In this document: one piece after another, positions 34,676 to 44,800 of the stretch
How the letters are laid out: each line of letters opens with the position of its first letter
Numbering within the stretch: the stretch's first letter is position 1
Assembly (NCBI RefSeq): GCF_018131225.1
Contig: NZ_JAFCMM010000001.1
Location: 1,240,001-1,304,000 of the forward strand
Direction of reading: 5' to 3'
Source: Bradyrhizobium sp. U87765 SZCCT0048
GTDB taxonomy: Bacteria > Pseudomonadota > Alphaproteobacteria > Rhizobiales > Xanthobacteraceae
DNA length: 64,000 nt
The notes under the pieces: model-generated
What the model was told of the DNA's origin: nothing
The model's input: the letters and a program-made list of their open reading frames with translations, nothing else
Database searches by the model: none
Made by a program: the position numbers and the translations under genes

Positions 34676-35950
34676 TCAGTTGCTCGTGACCTTGATGAAG
34701 CTCGGGAATTTAAGCTGTCCCTTCGCGACCTCCTTGGGCCAGACGCTGATCTGCCTGCCGTCCTGCCATTGCAGCATCAGGCCAGTGATCAGCCCCTTGC
34801 CGTACTTGATCGCGTGGGTGAATTGATCGTCCTTGCCGTAGAACTGCACCCGCCCGATCGTGCCCTCCCAGTCGGTCTTTTCCAGTGCAGCGACCAGCGG
34901 ATCGGCATCGGTCGTCCCTGCCCGCTTGACCGCGTCGGCGATGAAGTAAACCTCGTCATAGGCGGTGTAGCCCGCATAGGACGGATAGTTGCCGAACCTG
35001 GCCTTGAAGCCTTCGGCGAATGGAATCGACTTCGGTGTCACCGCGACATCGGGCCCCGACACGCCCTGGTAGAGCACGCCGTTCGCCGCATCGTTGGTGT
35101 CCTTGCCGAAGGTGCTGTTGGTCGCCTGGGAGCTGATGCCGAGCATCGGGATCGGAACCTGCTGGTTCTTCCACTGCACCGTTGGCTGCACGCCGACGTG
35201 AGAGATGCCAGTGATGATCACGTCGGGCTTCGCCGCCTCGATCTTGTTGAAGATCGGCGTGAAGTCGGTGGTATCCGGCGAGAAGCGGATGTGGTCGAGC
35301 ACCTTGAGCCCGATCTTCGGCAGGCACTCCTCGTAGCCGATGTCGAGCGGCTTGGTCCACGCCGCATCCTCGCTCATGATCACCGCGGTTTTCATCTTCT
35401 TGTCGTCGACAAGGAGATCCTTCGCGGCATCGCAGACCGACAGCGCCAGCGCCGCCGACGTCAGATAGCCGTGGAAGGTGTATTTGTTCTTGTCGTAGTC
35501 CTTGTGGACGCTGAGACTGATTTCGTTCGACGCCGCGCCCGGGGTAATGAACGGCGTCTTCAGCCGCGAGGCCCATGGCTCGAGCGCCAGCACCACCTCG
35601 CTGATGAAGCTGGCGATGACGACATTGACCTTGTCCTCGTTGACCGCGCGCTGAAACGCGCGGACCGAGTCCGCCGACGAACTGTGGTTGTCGTAGGTGA
35701 TGATCTCGATCTTGCGGCCGTCGACGCCGCCCTTGGCGTTGATTTCATCGGCCGCCAGTTGTGCCGCCTGCGGAATCGAGGCGCCGGCGATCGCCTGCGC
35801 CTCGGCAATGATGCCGATCCTGATGGGGTCTGCGGCGCGCGCCGGACCGGCGCCGAGAAGTGCGGAGACGCCGAGGGACAGGCCCAGGGCGGAGGTCAGG
35901 AAAATGGATCGCATCGATCCCGGCGCACGCCGGAAATTCTGGTCATGCAT
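34676..35950 (-). CDS. Liv-type ABC transporter substrate-binding protein (second system)
   Basis: A 424-residue periplasmic type I receptor. The ATG at 35950 (MHDQNFRR) has AGAGGAA at good distance; an internal ATG (MRSIFLTS) would give a shorter, more typical signal peptide, and cleavage is near ARA|ADP either way. The mature start IRIGIIAEAQAIAGASIPQAAQLAADEIN is LivK-like. First gene of the operon, with a possible GntR-type operator 44 bp upstream. Confidence 0.92.
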   Translation of the reverse strand: MHDQNFRRAPGSMRSIFLTSALGLSLGVSALLGAGPARAADPIRIGIIAEAQAIAGASIPQAAQLAADEINAKGGVDGRKIEIITYDNHSSSADSVRAFQRAVNEDKVNVVIASFISEVVLALEPWASRLKTPFITPGAASNEISLSVHKDYDKNKYTFHGYLTSAALALSVCDAAKDLLVDDKKMKTAVIMSEDAAWTKPLDIGYEECLPKIGLKVLDHIRFSPDTTDFTPIFNKIEAAKPDVIITGISHVGVQPTVQWKNQQVPIPMLGISSQATNSTFGKDTNDAANGVLYQGVSGPDVAVTPKSIPFAEGFKARFGNYPSYAGYTAYDEVYFIADAVKRAGTTDADPLVAALEKTDWEGTIGRVQFYGKDDQFTHAIKYGKGLITGLMLQWQDGRQISVWPKEVAKGQLKFPSFIKVTSN

Positions 35951-36415
35951 GATCGGTTCCTCTCTCGCTTGGCGAGGCCTGTTGATCAGCCTCTTGGCAT
36001 ACCAGTGTAACCACCGCTGCGATCACGGCAAGACGAAGCGCGCAGCCACGCGCTTCACGATCGTGAAATGTCGTGCACCAGAGCGCGACCTATGCGCCGT
36101 TCGTCGATGTTGCTTTTGGAACGCGCCATTTTGAAACGCGCCATGGCAATGGCGCAGTGCGGCATGACCAGCCCAGAGCGTGGGCCATGGTCCAGCCCGA
36201 CGCGTTGTGTCTGATACCGAAGAGAAGCGAAGATGGCGGATCGGCACGCGACCAACCCCAGACGTGCCGTCCGGGATCACCGGTCGCAGGCCGGATCGGA
36301 ATGTTGCGGTCGCGAGATTTCCGCGGACAGGAAATGCGGTCGCTCGCGCCTTCCGCGGTGTGAAGCTGCCGAGCGCTTCACACCGCCGTTCGTCAATGAA
36401 GACGCGCCTGCCCCG
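35951..36415. other. 465-bp non-coding stretch between the second Liv operon and dat
   Basis: No supported gene. It contains TTGGCATACCAG at 35994-36005 (near-palindrome, candidate GntR-type operator), a 9-bp direct repeat ACGCGCCAT (36121 and 36136), the second copy of which forms a 7-bp hairpin with 36149-36155, and a strong hairpin at 36355-36386 after the dat gene. Confidence 0.5.
36355..36386 (-). terminator. Strong hairpin downstream of dat, candidate terminator of the glt-dat operon
   Basis: Perfect 12-bp stem GCGGTGTGAAGC (36355-36366) and complement (36375-36386) with an 8-nt loop, 29 nt past the dat stop. No U-tract, so it may act as a 3'-end stabiliser rather than a classical intrinsic terminator. 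Confidence 0.45.
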
Positions 36416-37270
36416 TCAGTCGCCGGTGGCGCGGGCGAAATCGATATAGATCTCGCGCAACCGCGTCGCGACCGGTCCGGGCTTGCCACCACCGACGACC
36501 TCACCGTCGATCTTGACCACCGGCTGCACGAAGCTGGACGCGCTGGTGATAAAGGCTTCCTTGGCGGCGAGCGCCTCAGCAACCGTGAATGCCCGCTCCT
36601 CGATGCGCAGCTGCCGTTCGGCGGCGAGCGCGACCACCGCCTTGCGGGTGCATCCCGGCAGGATCGCGTTAGAGTTCTGTCGCGTCACCAGGGTGTCGTC
36701 CTGGGTCAGGATGAATGCCGACGACGAGCCGCCCTCGGTGATGGCACCATCCTCTACCATCCAGGCCTCCTGGCAGCCGGCCTCGGCCGCCGCCTGCTTG
36801 GCCAGCACCTGCGCCAGCAGCGCCACGCTCTTGATGTCGCGCCGCGCCCAGCGGATGTCCGGCACGGTCTTGACCGCGATGCCGGTCTTGGCAGCGGGCG
36901 CGTTGACGATGTCCTTGACACTCGTGAACATCACCAGCGTCGGCTTGGCGTCCTTGGGGAACGGAAAGTCGCGCTCGGCGGCGCCGCGCGTCACCTGCAG
37001 ATAGACGAGGCCGTCGACAAGGCTGTTGCGCGCGATCAGCTCCTTCTGGATCTCCTTGATCCGCTCGAGGGTCTCCGGCAGCGCCAGGGCGATCTCGCCG
37101 ACCGAACGCTGCAACCGCGTCAGATGGGAATCGTTGTCGACCAGTTTGCCATCGAGCACCGCCGAGACTTCATAGATGCCATCGGCGAACAGGAACCCAC
37201 GGTCGAGGACCGAAACCTTGGCCTCCTCCAGGGGTACGAACGAACCGTTGACGTAAGCGATGCGACTCAA
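36416..37270 (-). CDS. dat: D-amino-acid aminotransferase (class IV PLP enzyme)
   Basis: A 284-residue fold-type IV aminotransferase. The N-terminus RIAYVNGSFVPLEEAKVSVLDRGFLFADGIYEV is characteristic of D-alanine transaminase, and the PLP lysine lies in WARRDIKSVALLAQVLAKQ. EGGSSSAF and ILPGCTRKAV are further family blocks. It probably converts D-alanine/D-glutamate/D-aspartate and 2-keto acids. Its position 61 nt after the GltIJKL transporter genes suggests that imported acidic (perhaps D-) amino acids feed it. Confidence 0.92.
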   Translation of the reverse strand: MSRIAYVNGSFVPLEEAKVSVLDRGFLFADGIYEVSAVLDGKLVDNDSHLTRLQRSVGEIALALPETLERIKEIQKELIARNSLVDGLVYLQVTRGAAERDFPFPKDAKPTLVMFTSVKDIVNAPAAKTGIAVKTVPDIRWARRDIKSVALLAQVLAKQAAAEAGCQEAWMVEDGAITEGGSSSAFILTQDDTLVTRQNSNAILPGCTRKAVVALAAERQLRIEERAFTVAEALAAKEAFITSASSFVQPVVKIDGEVVGGGKPGPVATRLREIYIDFARATGD

Positions 37271-37331
37271 AGCGATATCTCCTCGACGATAGACCGGCGC
37301 GCGATAGGCGTCCGCTGGCCGTTATGAACCC

Positions 37332-38063
37332 TCAATGCGACAAGATCTTGGAGAGGAAGTTCTGGGCGCGGTCGCTGCGCGGCTTGCCGAAGAAATCTTC
37401 GGTACGGGCATCCTCGACGATCTCGCCGCGGTCCATGAAGACCACGCGCTGCGCGACCTTGCGGGCGAACCCCATTTCGTGGGTCACCACCATCATGGTC
37501 ATCCCGTCGCGGGCGAGTTGCACCATGACGTCCAGCACCTCGCTGATCATTTCCGGATCGAGCGCCGAGGTTGGTTCATCGAACAGCATGGCGATGGGAT
37601 CCATCGCCAGCGCCCGCGCAATGGCGACACGCTGCTGCTGACCGCCCGACAACTGGGCGGGAAATTTCTCGGCATGGGCCTTCAGGCCGACGCGGTCGAG
37701 CAGCGCCATGCCTTTGGCAAGCGCCTCGTCGTGCTTGCGGCCGAGGACTTTTTCCTGGGCAAGGCAGAGATTGTCGACGATCTTGAGATGCGGAAACAGC
37801 TCGAAGTGCTGGAACACCATGCCGACCTTCGACCGCAGCTTGGGCAGATCGGTCTTCGGGTCATTGACCTTGATGCCGTCGATCGTGATGTCGCCTTCCT
37901 GGAACGGCTCGAGCGCGTTGACGCACTTGATCAGGGTCGACTTGCCCGATCCTGACGGTCCGCACACCACCACGACCTCACCCTTGGCGACACTGGTGGT
38001 GCAGTCCTTCAGCACCTGAAAGCTGGTGCCGTACCACTTGCTGATGTGACTGATCTCGATCAT
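37332..38063 (-). CDS. gltL: Polar amino-acid ABC transporter ATPase (GltL/GlnQ type)
   Basis: A 243-residue ATPase: Walker [10 protein letters not shown], signature [15 protein letters not shown], Walker [15 protein letters not shown] and switch His in VTHEMGFAR, the standard polar amino-acid set. The ATG at 38063 ([12 protein letters not shown]) is used; a longer frame runs into the permease gene. Energises GltJ/GltK. Confidence 0.94.
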   Translation of the reverse strand: MIEISHISKWYGTSFQVLKDCTTSVAKGEVVVVCGPSGSGKSTLIKCVNALEPFQEGDITIDGIKVNDPKTDLPKLRSKVGMVFQHFELFPHLKIVDNLCLAQEKVLGRKHDEALAKGMALLDRVGLKAHAEKFPAQLSGGQQQRVAIARALAMDPIAMLFDEPTSALDPEMISEVLDVMVQLARDGMTMMVVTHEMGFARKVAQRVVFMDRGEIVEDARTEDFFGKPRSDRAQNFLSKILSH

Positions 38064-38073
38064 GAGGAATCCG

Positions 38074-38766
38074 TTACTGGGCAAAGCTGATGCGCGCCTG
38101 CAGCCGCCTGACGCCGGCCGACGCGATGAACGAAATGACGAAGTAGACGACGGCCGCGAACAGGTACATCTCGACCAGACGCCCGTCGCGCTGCGCCACC
38201 TTGCTGGCGGCCCCGAGGAAATCGGGGATCGAGAGCACATAAACCAGCGAAGTGTCCTGGAACAGCACGATGGTCTGGGTCAGCAGCACCGGCAGCATCT
38301 TGCGGAACGCCTGCGGCAATACGACGTAGCGCATGGTCTGGGCATAGGTCAGACCGAGGGCCTGCGCCGCCGCCGGCTGGCCGCGAGAGATCGACTGGAT
38401 GCCGGCGCGCATGATCTCGGAGAAATACGCCGCCTCGAACAGGATGAAGGTCACGAGCGAGGACGTGAACGCGCCGACATGGATCGGCCGCGACGCGCCC
38501 GTCAGCCACTGGCCGATGTAAGGCACGAGGAAATAAAACCAGAAGATCACCAGCACCAGCGGCAGCGACCGCATCAGGTCGACGTAGAGCCCGGCGATGC
38601 GTCCCAGCAGCTTGAGGTTCGACAGCCGCATCAGAGCGATCAAGGTGCCAAACACCAGTCCGCCGAACGCCGAGAGCGCCGTCAGCGTCAGCGTGAAGGT
38701 CATGCCGTCGAAGAACAGATAGCCGAGCGAACGGCGGATGACGTCGAAGTCGAAATTCGCGAACAT
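38074..38766 (-). CDS. gltK: Glutamate/aspartate ABC transporter permease GltK
   Basis: A 230-residue permease of the HisM/GltK group with [12 protein letters not shown] and the EAA loop [30 protein letters not shown]. Partner of GltJ; encoded 10 nt apart from both neighbours. The order I-J-K-L is as in E. coli. Confidence 0.93.
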   Translation of the reverse strand: MFANFDFDVIRRSLGYLFFDGMTFTLTLTALSAFGGLVFGTLIALMRLSNLKLLGRIAGLYVDLMRSLPLVLVIFWFYFLVPYIGQWLTGASRPIHVGAFTSSLVTFILFEAAYFSEIMRAGIQSISRGQPAAAQALGLTYAQTMRYVVLPQAFRKMLPVLLTQTIVLFQDTSLVYVLSIPDFLGAASKVAQRDGRLVEMYLFAAVVYFVISFIASAGVRRLQARISFAQ

Positions 38767-38775
38767 GACGCCTCG

Positions 38776-39507
38776 CTATTTGCCGGTGATGTAGCCGGGG
38801 ATCGCAACCCCGCGCTCGACGAAACGCATGGCGACGACGACCACGATATTGACCATCAGATAGAGGATGGTCGCGGCCGTGAAGGCCTCGAACACCTGGA
38901 ACGAGAACTCCTGCATGGCGCGCGCCTGCCCGGTCAGCTCGATCAGGCCGATGGTGATCGCCACGGAGGAATTCTTGATGGTGTTGAGGAATTCCGATGT
39001 CAGCGGCGGCAGGATGATGCGAAATGCCATCGGCAACAGGATGTAGCGGTAGGTCTGCCCGGTCGTGAGGCCGAGCGCGGTGCCGGCCATCTTCTGGCCG
39101 CGCGGCAGCGCGTTGATGCCGGCCGAGAGCTGCACGGCGACGCGCGCCGACATGAACAGGCCAAGACCGATCACCGCCGTCAGGAACGGCGCATTGGGCA
39201 GCTGTTTCAGCCACAGCCCCCAGCTGCGGGGCAGCACTTCGGGCAGCACAAAGAACCACAGGAACAGCTGCACCAGCAGGGGCATGTTCCGGAACAGCTC
39301 GATATAGGCGAAGCTGATGCGCTGCGCGGTCTTCGAGGGCAGCGTGCGCATTACGCCGATGATCGCGCCAGCCACCAGCGCGATGACCCAGGCGCACAGC
39401 GCCGTTGCGATGGTCAACCACAGGCCGGACAGCAGCATGTCCAGATAGGTGCCGGTGCCGCTCGGCGACGGCTCCCAGAAAATCCGCCAATTCCAGTGAT
39501 AATTCAC
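38776..39507 (-). CDS. gltJ: Glutamate/aspartate ABC transporter permease GltJ
   Basis: A 243-residue permease. The start NYHWNWRIFWEPSPSGTGTYLDMLLSGLWLT resembles E. coli GltJ closely in layout, and the EAA loop GTALGLTTGQTYRYILLPMAFRIILPPLTSE is present. Separated from gltI by a hairpin-containing gap of 78 nt. Confidence 0.93.
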   Translation of the reverse strand: MNYHWNWRIFWEPSPSGTGTYLDMLLSGLWLTIATALCAWVIALVAGAIIGVMRTLPSKTAQRISFAYIELFRNMPLLVQLFLWFFVLPEVLPRSWGLWLKQLPNAPFLTAVIGLGLFMSARVAVQLSAGINALPRGQKMAGTALGLTTGQTYRYILLPMAFRIILPPLTSEFLNTIKNSSVAITIGLIELTGQARAMQEFSFQVFEAFTAATILYLMVNIVVVVAMRFVERGVAIPGYITGK

Positions 39508-39541
39508 GTTCGGTCCCCCGACCTCCGGATCACAGCGGGCA

Positions 39542-39573
39542 CCCGCGCCGCGGGCAAGTCGCCGCGGCGCGGG
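39542..39573 (-). promoter_or_regulatory. GC-rich intercistronic hairpin between gltI and gltJ
   Basis: Perfect 12-bp stem CCCGCGCCGCGG (39542-39553) with its complement at 39562-39573 and an 8-nt loop, 12 nt after the gltI stop. The strongest of the four such hairpins in the window. Confidence 0.65.
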
Positions 39574-39585
39574 CTGCCAGTCCCG

Positions 39586-40506
39586 TTACTTGGGAATATA
39601 GGCGTCGGGATCGGGCGAGTCCGACGGTTCGGCGAACGCCCTCTTCTGCTCCGGCCCCATCGGCACGTTGAGGTTCAGCCCCTTCGGCGGGATCTTCTGT
39701 GTGAACCACTTGTCATAGATCTTGGCGCCTTCCGGGCTCTTGTAGAGCGCCGCGGTCGCATCATCGGCCACTTTCTTGAAGGCCGGATCGTCCTTGCGCA
39801 CCATGATGCCGTAAGGCTCGGGCTTGGAGAACGCGTCTTTCGAGATGACGTAGGCGTCGGGATCCTTCGATCCGGCGGCGAGGCTCGCCAGCAGGATGTC
39901 GTCCATCACGAACGCCACGGCGCGGTCGGTCTCGACCATCAGGAATGCTTCGGCATGATCCTTGGCCGGCACGATATTGATGCCGAGACTGCGCGCCGCG
40001 TTGACCTCGTTGAGCTGCTTGATGTTGGTCGTGCCCGAGGTCGACACCACCGTCTTGCCCTTGAGGTCGTCGATGGTGTTGAGGTGGCTCGACTTCTTGG
40101 AGACGAAGCGGCTGGCGGTCAAAAAGTGGGTATTGGTGAACGACACCTGCTTCTGACGCTCGACGTTGTTGGTCGTCGAGCCGCATTCGAGATCGATGGT
40201 GCCATTGGCCATCAGCGGAATGCGGGTCGCCGAGGTCACCGGGTTGAGCTTGACCTCGAGCTTGTCGAGCTTGAGCTCCTTCTTCACCGCATCGACGATG
40301 CGATAGCAGATGTCCATCGCGAAGCCGACCGGCTTCTGATTGTCGTCAAGATAGGAAAACGGAATCGACGAATCGCGAAAGCCGATCGTGATCGTGCCGG
40401 TGTCCTTGATGTTCTTCAGCGTGCCGGTCAGTTGCTGCGCCGCCACCGGGCCACCGCCCAGTGCGAGCGCCCCGATCGCGGCGCCGATGATCACATAGTT
40501 TTTCAT
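39586..40506 (-). CDS. gltI: Glutamate/aspartate-binding periplasmic protein GltI
   Basis: A 306-residue receptor with signal peptide ending near VAA|QQL. The blocks GFRDSSIPFSYLDDNQKPVGF, LECGSTTNNVERQKQVSF and VVSTSGTT, plus IPPKGLNLN near the C-terminus, match E. coli GltI. The ATG at 40506 is chosen because the signal peptide follows at once. First gene of the glt-dat operon; a GG-N10-GC element about 120 bp upstream may be a sigma-54 promoter. Confidence 0.93.
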   Translation of the reverse strand: MKNYVIIGAAIGALALGGGPVAAQQLTGTLKNIKDTGTITIGFRDSSIPFSYLDDNQKPVGFAMDICYRIVDAVKKELKLDKLEVKLNPVTSATRIPLMANGTIDLECGSTTNNVERQKQVSFTNTHFLTASRFVSKKSSHLNTIDDLKGKTVVSTSGTTNIKQLNEVNAARSLGINIVPAKDHAEAFLMVETDRAVAFVMDDILLASLAAGSKDPDAYVISKDAFSKPEPYGIMVRKDDPAFKKVADDATAALYKSPEGAKIYDKWFTQKIPPKGLNLNVPMGPEQKRAFAEPSDSPDPDAYIPK

Positions 40507-41052
40507 TCGTCTTTCTCCTCCTCTCAAGCTCAGGCCGTGGTGGTTGCACCGCCTGTCCGGCGAACGGGGTGACCGCGGGCCTGGCCGCGTCCACTCCGTC
40601 CCGCCGGGAGCGGCGAAATGCTTGCATAATTCGGACCAGGACAAGTTCGGCGGACACCGCGCGTTCCCCCGGTCATGGGCAACGGTCATGGGCAACAGGC
40701 ATCGGTCGCGGTCCGGCCTCCCGGACACCGGCGAAGACCAGCGATCACGGCACGGCTCGCGCTGTTGCGCAATATGGCTCGATTGTCCGTGTGCGATCGT
40801 CAGGAGGTCCTGACGCCTGCGCAGTCCCATTCATGGCCCCCTCCCGTCCCGCGCCCGGCTTGTCGCCGATGTCGTCTGCTGGGCCGGATGTTATTGCGCG
40901 CCTGCCCATCGGGCCGACGCCGTTGTTAGCCGATGAAGAAAGCAGCACCGGCGGAACGATGATAGCCCGAATTGGCGAACAACCGCCATTATTCGTTGGT
41001 GTGAAAACGGGCAACTGCACGGCAGATGGACGCCGTCGGTAACCGGTAACGC
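40507..41052. other. 546-bp non-coding stretch upstream of gltI
   Basis: No supported gene. It holds a perfect tandem repeat of GGTCATGGGCAAC (40671-40683 and 40684-40696) and, at 40623-40638 on the minus strand, TGGTCCG-N4-ATGCA, a moderate match to the sigma-54 consensus TGGCACG-N4-TTGCA. Confidence 0.45.
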
Positions 41053-41367
41053 TCAGCCGGCGAGCGCTTCGGGACGCTTGACCTCGATCTCGACGAACGC
41101 AATCGGGTGTTCGGAACCGTTCATGACATCGTGTTCCACGCCGGCCAACCGGCGATAGGACTGCCCTGCGGACAACGGCACATCGCTGACGACCGCGCCG
41201 TCATGGATGCGCAGCACGCCATCGGTGAGCATGATCACGAAATAGGGCCAGCCGTGGCGATGCCAGCCGGTCACGGCCCCGGGAACGAAGTCCCAGCGGG
41301 TAATCCGGACCGTATCGTCGTCGCTCTGAATGGTTGGAATGGCCGGGGTCGTACACTGAAACGCCAT
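41053..41367 (-). CDS. Small single-domain cupin protein
   Basis: A 104-residue cupin with the two metal-binding blocks recognisable: GWHRHGWPYFVIML (residues about 34-47) and GVEHDVMN (about 75-82). No signal peptide or extra domain. It is 21 nt downstream of the small unknown gene that follows the guanidine carboxylase, so it may belong to the same transcript. Small cupins may bind small molecules or have simple enzymatic roles; none can be assigned. Confidence 0.8.
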   Translation of the reverse strand: MAFQCTTPAIPTIQSDDDTVRITRWDFVPGAVTGWHRHGWPYFVIMLTDGVLRIHDGAVVSDVPLSAGQSYRRLAGVEHDVMNGSEHPIAFVEIEVKRPEALAG

Positions 41368-41388
41368 CGCAAACCCCGTCCTTCCCCG

Positions 41389-41691
41389 TCAGCCTGGAAT
41401 GATCCGCCGGCGCCTGGCCGACTTCTGCTCGACCACCACCACCCGTGGACCACGGCGCGCACCGACGCCCTCGATGATCTGCCGGACCGGTTCAGCCGCG
41501 CTCCGCACCCGGGTCTTCATGACTTCGGTGCGAACCTGATCGAGCGGCATGCCCATCAGCGCTGCTGCAATATCGGCCTGCTGCTCGCGATCGTCCGTGA
41601 TCCCGGCGGCGGCGTAGATCGCCTCCTCCAGGGTCGGCAGGTCGACCTTGAGCCGCCGCGAACCGTACTTCGTATTCCAGGTGGTCGTCAA
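41389..41691 (-). CDS. Conserved-looking hypothetical protein after the guanidine carboxylase gene
   Basis: About 100 residues, soluble, unknown. The body is KVDLPTLEEAIYAAAGITDDREQQADIAAALMGMPLDQVRTEVMK, followed by a basic tail with VVVVEQKSARRRRIIPG. The start is uncertain: TTG at 41691 has GGAG about 10 nt upstream and fits where the ordered sequence begins; a GTG at 41763 would add a Cys/Trp-rich stretch that looks non-coding. Same strand as the guanidine operon and possibly its tail. Confidence 0.55.
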   Translation of the reverse strand: MTTTWNTKYGSRRLKVDLPTLEEAIYAAAGITDDREQQADIAAALMGMPLDQVRTEVMKTRVRSAAEPVRQIIEGVGARRGPRVVVVEQKSARRRRIIPG

Positions 41692-41836
41692 AACACTCGA
41701 TCTCCAGTCGCCTCGGTACGCGCAGGGGTTGCACCACCTTTTGTGCAGCGCACACACGACCACGACATAATCGGATTTCAGCCCGGTGGCGAGGACGAAA
41801 TTCGGGCAAATTGCCTCGCTGTCCTCGCCACACTTT

Positions 41837-44800
41837 CTATTCCTGCGGCATTGAGGCGGCCTCGATCAGAACGACGACGTCGCCGGCCCGCAGGGTCTGG
41901 CCCGGCCGGATGCGGACCTGCGCCACCCTGCCCCCCACGGGCGCGGGCACGCCGATCTCCATCTTCATCGATTCGATGATCGCCAGGGTCTCGCCGGCCG
42001 CAACCCTCGCCCCCTCCTCGACCAGGATCTTCCAGACATTGCCCGGCACCTCCGAGAAAGCTCCGGTCGTACCGTCCGGAATGCCGTCGTCCCCCACGGG
42101 CCCACCGGGATCGTCGCGCACCTCGTCGAGCGCGAGCGCTTTCCAGCGGCTGCGCTCGGCCTCGAATGCGGCCTGCTGGCCAGCCTTGAACGTCGCGATG
42201 CTGTCGTGCGCGGCGGCTTGTCGCTGCACATGTTCGGCATAGGAGAATTCCGTCTCCTCGATCTTCAGCGGATAGGCGCCGTGCGGAAACGCCTCGCGTG
42301 CTTCCATCAGTTCAGCGGCATCGACCGGAAAGAACCGGATCTGGTCGAAGAAGCGCAGCAGCCAGGGATGCCCCGGCGCGAAAACCGGCGTCGTCCGCCA
42401 TGTGTTCCAGACCTGGATGGTACGGCCGAACAGCTGATAGCCACCCGGGCCTTCCATGCCATAGATGCACATGTAGGCGCCGCCGATACCGACCGCGTTC
42501 TCCGGCGTCCAGGTCCTTGCGGGGTTGTACTTGGTCGTCACCAGGCGGTGGCGCGGATCGAGCGGGGTCGCGACCGGGGCGCCGAGATAGACGTCGCCGA
42601 GGCCGAGCACCAGGTAGCTCGCGTCGAACACGATGCGACGCACATCGTCCTCGCTGCCAAGCCCGTTGATGCGGCGGATGAACTCGATGTTCGAAGGGCA
42701 CCACGGCGCATCGGGCCGCACCAGTTCCTGATACTTTTGCATCGCCAGCACCGCGGCCGGATCGTTCCACGACAGCGGCAGGTGGAGGATCCGGCTCGGT
42801 ACGGTCATCGCATCCACTGCCGGCAGGTCGCGCTCGAGCGCCCGCAGCGCATCGAGCAGGCGCCGCCGCGACAGCACCGCACTGTCGTAGTGCACCTGCA
42901 ACGAGCGGATGCCCGGCGTCAGGTCGATCAGGCCCGGCAGTTTCGCGCGCTCGACGGCCTGAGCCAGCGCATGCACCCGCAGCCGCAGACCGATATCGAG
43001 CTCCATCGGTCCGTATTCGACGAGCAGATTGTCATCGCCGGCACGGCGATAGACCACCGGCACTGCGCCGCGGTCGTCACGGCCCACGACGGCCGCGCCA
43101 AGGTCGGGCGCTGCGCGTGCGACCAGTGGGCCGGCGACGGGATCGTCGCGCCGCTGCGCCACGAACCGCACGGTATCGCCGGGACGCAACTGACCGACCT
43201 TCCACAGTTCGTCACGCGCCACCACCGCCGGACAGACGAAGCCGCCGAGACTCGGGCCGTCCGGGCCGAGAATGATCGGCATATCGCCAGTGAAATCGAT
43301 GGCGCCGATCGCATAGGCGTTGTCGTGGATGTTCGACGGATGCAGGCCCGCCTCGCCCCCATCCGGCCGCGCCCAGGCCGGCTTCGGCCCGATCAGCCGA
43401 ACCCCGGTGCGGGCACTGTTGAAATGCACCTCGTAGGTCGCCGCGAACAGGGTTTCGATATCGCCATCGAGGAAGAAATCCGGGGCGCCGTGTGGACCGT
43501 AGACCACACCGATAGTCCAGGCCCGCGTCAGCTCCGGCACCTCCTTGTCGCTCGGCAAACGCGGCGGTCCGGCCGCCTCGGCATCGGCCATGTGCAGCAC
43601 GTCTCCGCCCTTCAGCACGCCGGTGGCATGCCCGCCGAATGCTCCCAGCGCGAACACTGCTCGCGAGCCGAGGATCTGCGGCGCCTCGAAGCCGCCGCGC
43701 AGCGCGAGATAGCAGCGCTGGCCGGCACCCTCGATTGCGCCGATGGCCAGCACCTGGCCGCCGCGCACGACGATCGGTCGTTGATGATCGATGGCAACAC
43801 CATCGAGGGTCGCTCGCATGCGCGCACCAGCCAGCGCGATGACCGCGTCGGCGTTGAAACGCAGTGTCGGACCATTGACCGTCAGCTCCAGCGACGCCGT
43901 CGTCTCCGCGTTGCCGACGATGGCGTTGGCAAGGCGGAACGAGCGTTCGTCCATCGGACCGCTCGGCGGCACGCCGACGTGCCACAGATGCAGCCGCCCG
44001 GGCAGTTCCTGCAATCCGGACTGCGCGCCCGGCGCCAGCACATCGACGGTGCGCGGCGTAAACGGCAGGCAGCCGAGCACGCTGGTCGCCACACGCCCGG
44101 TTAGGAACGGCTCGGCCGCGACGACCGTGCGCAGATAGTCGAGATTGGTCTCGATGCCGGCAACCGTGGTCGCCTGCAGCGCCTGCTGCAGGCGCTCGAT
44201 GGCGTCTGCGCGGCTATCGGCCGCGACGATGATCTTGGCCAGCATCGGATCGTAGAACGGCGTCACCTCGACGCCGGTCTCGATCCAGCCGTCGATCCGC
44301 GCCCCCGCCGGAAAGCGCACCTCCGTCAGGCGGCCGGCGCTCGGCCGGAAACCCGCGGCGGGGTTCTCGGCATAGAGCCTGACCTCGATCGCCGCCCCGC
44401 AGGGCGCGAGCGGCGGCAGACCGGCGAGCACATCCTCGCCCGCGGCCTGGCGCACCATCCATTCGACGAGGTCGATGCCGAATGCAGCCTCGGTCACCGG
44501 GTGCTCGACCTGCAGGCGGGTGTTGACCTCGAGAAAATAGAAATCCTCGCGCGCAACGTCGTAGATGAACTCGACGGTGCCGGCGGATTCGTAAGCAACA
44601 CGCTGGCCCAGCGTGACCGCGGCGGAATGCAGCCGCCGCCGCACCGCCTCGCTCAGCCCCGGCGCAGGCGTCTCTTCCACGACCTTCTGGTTACGCCGCT
44701 GCAGCGAGCAGTCGCGCTCGCCAAGCGCGATCACACCGCCGTTGCCGTTGCCAAAGATCTGCACTTCGATGTGGCGCGCCTCGGCGACGAAGCGTTCGAG

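Noticed and set aside
38062..40572. An 836-codon plus-strand open frame opposite gltIJK
   Set aside because: Same reason: antisense shadow of clear transporter genes with low-complexity composition.
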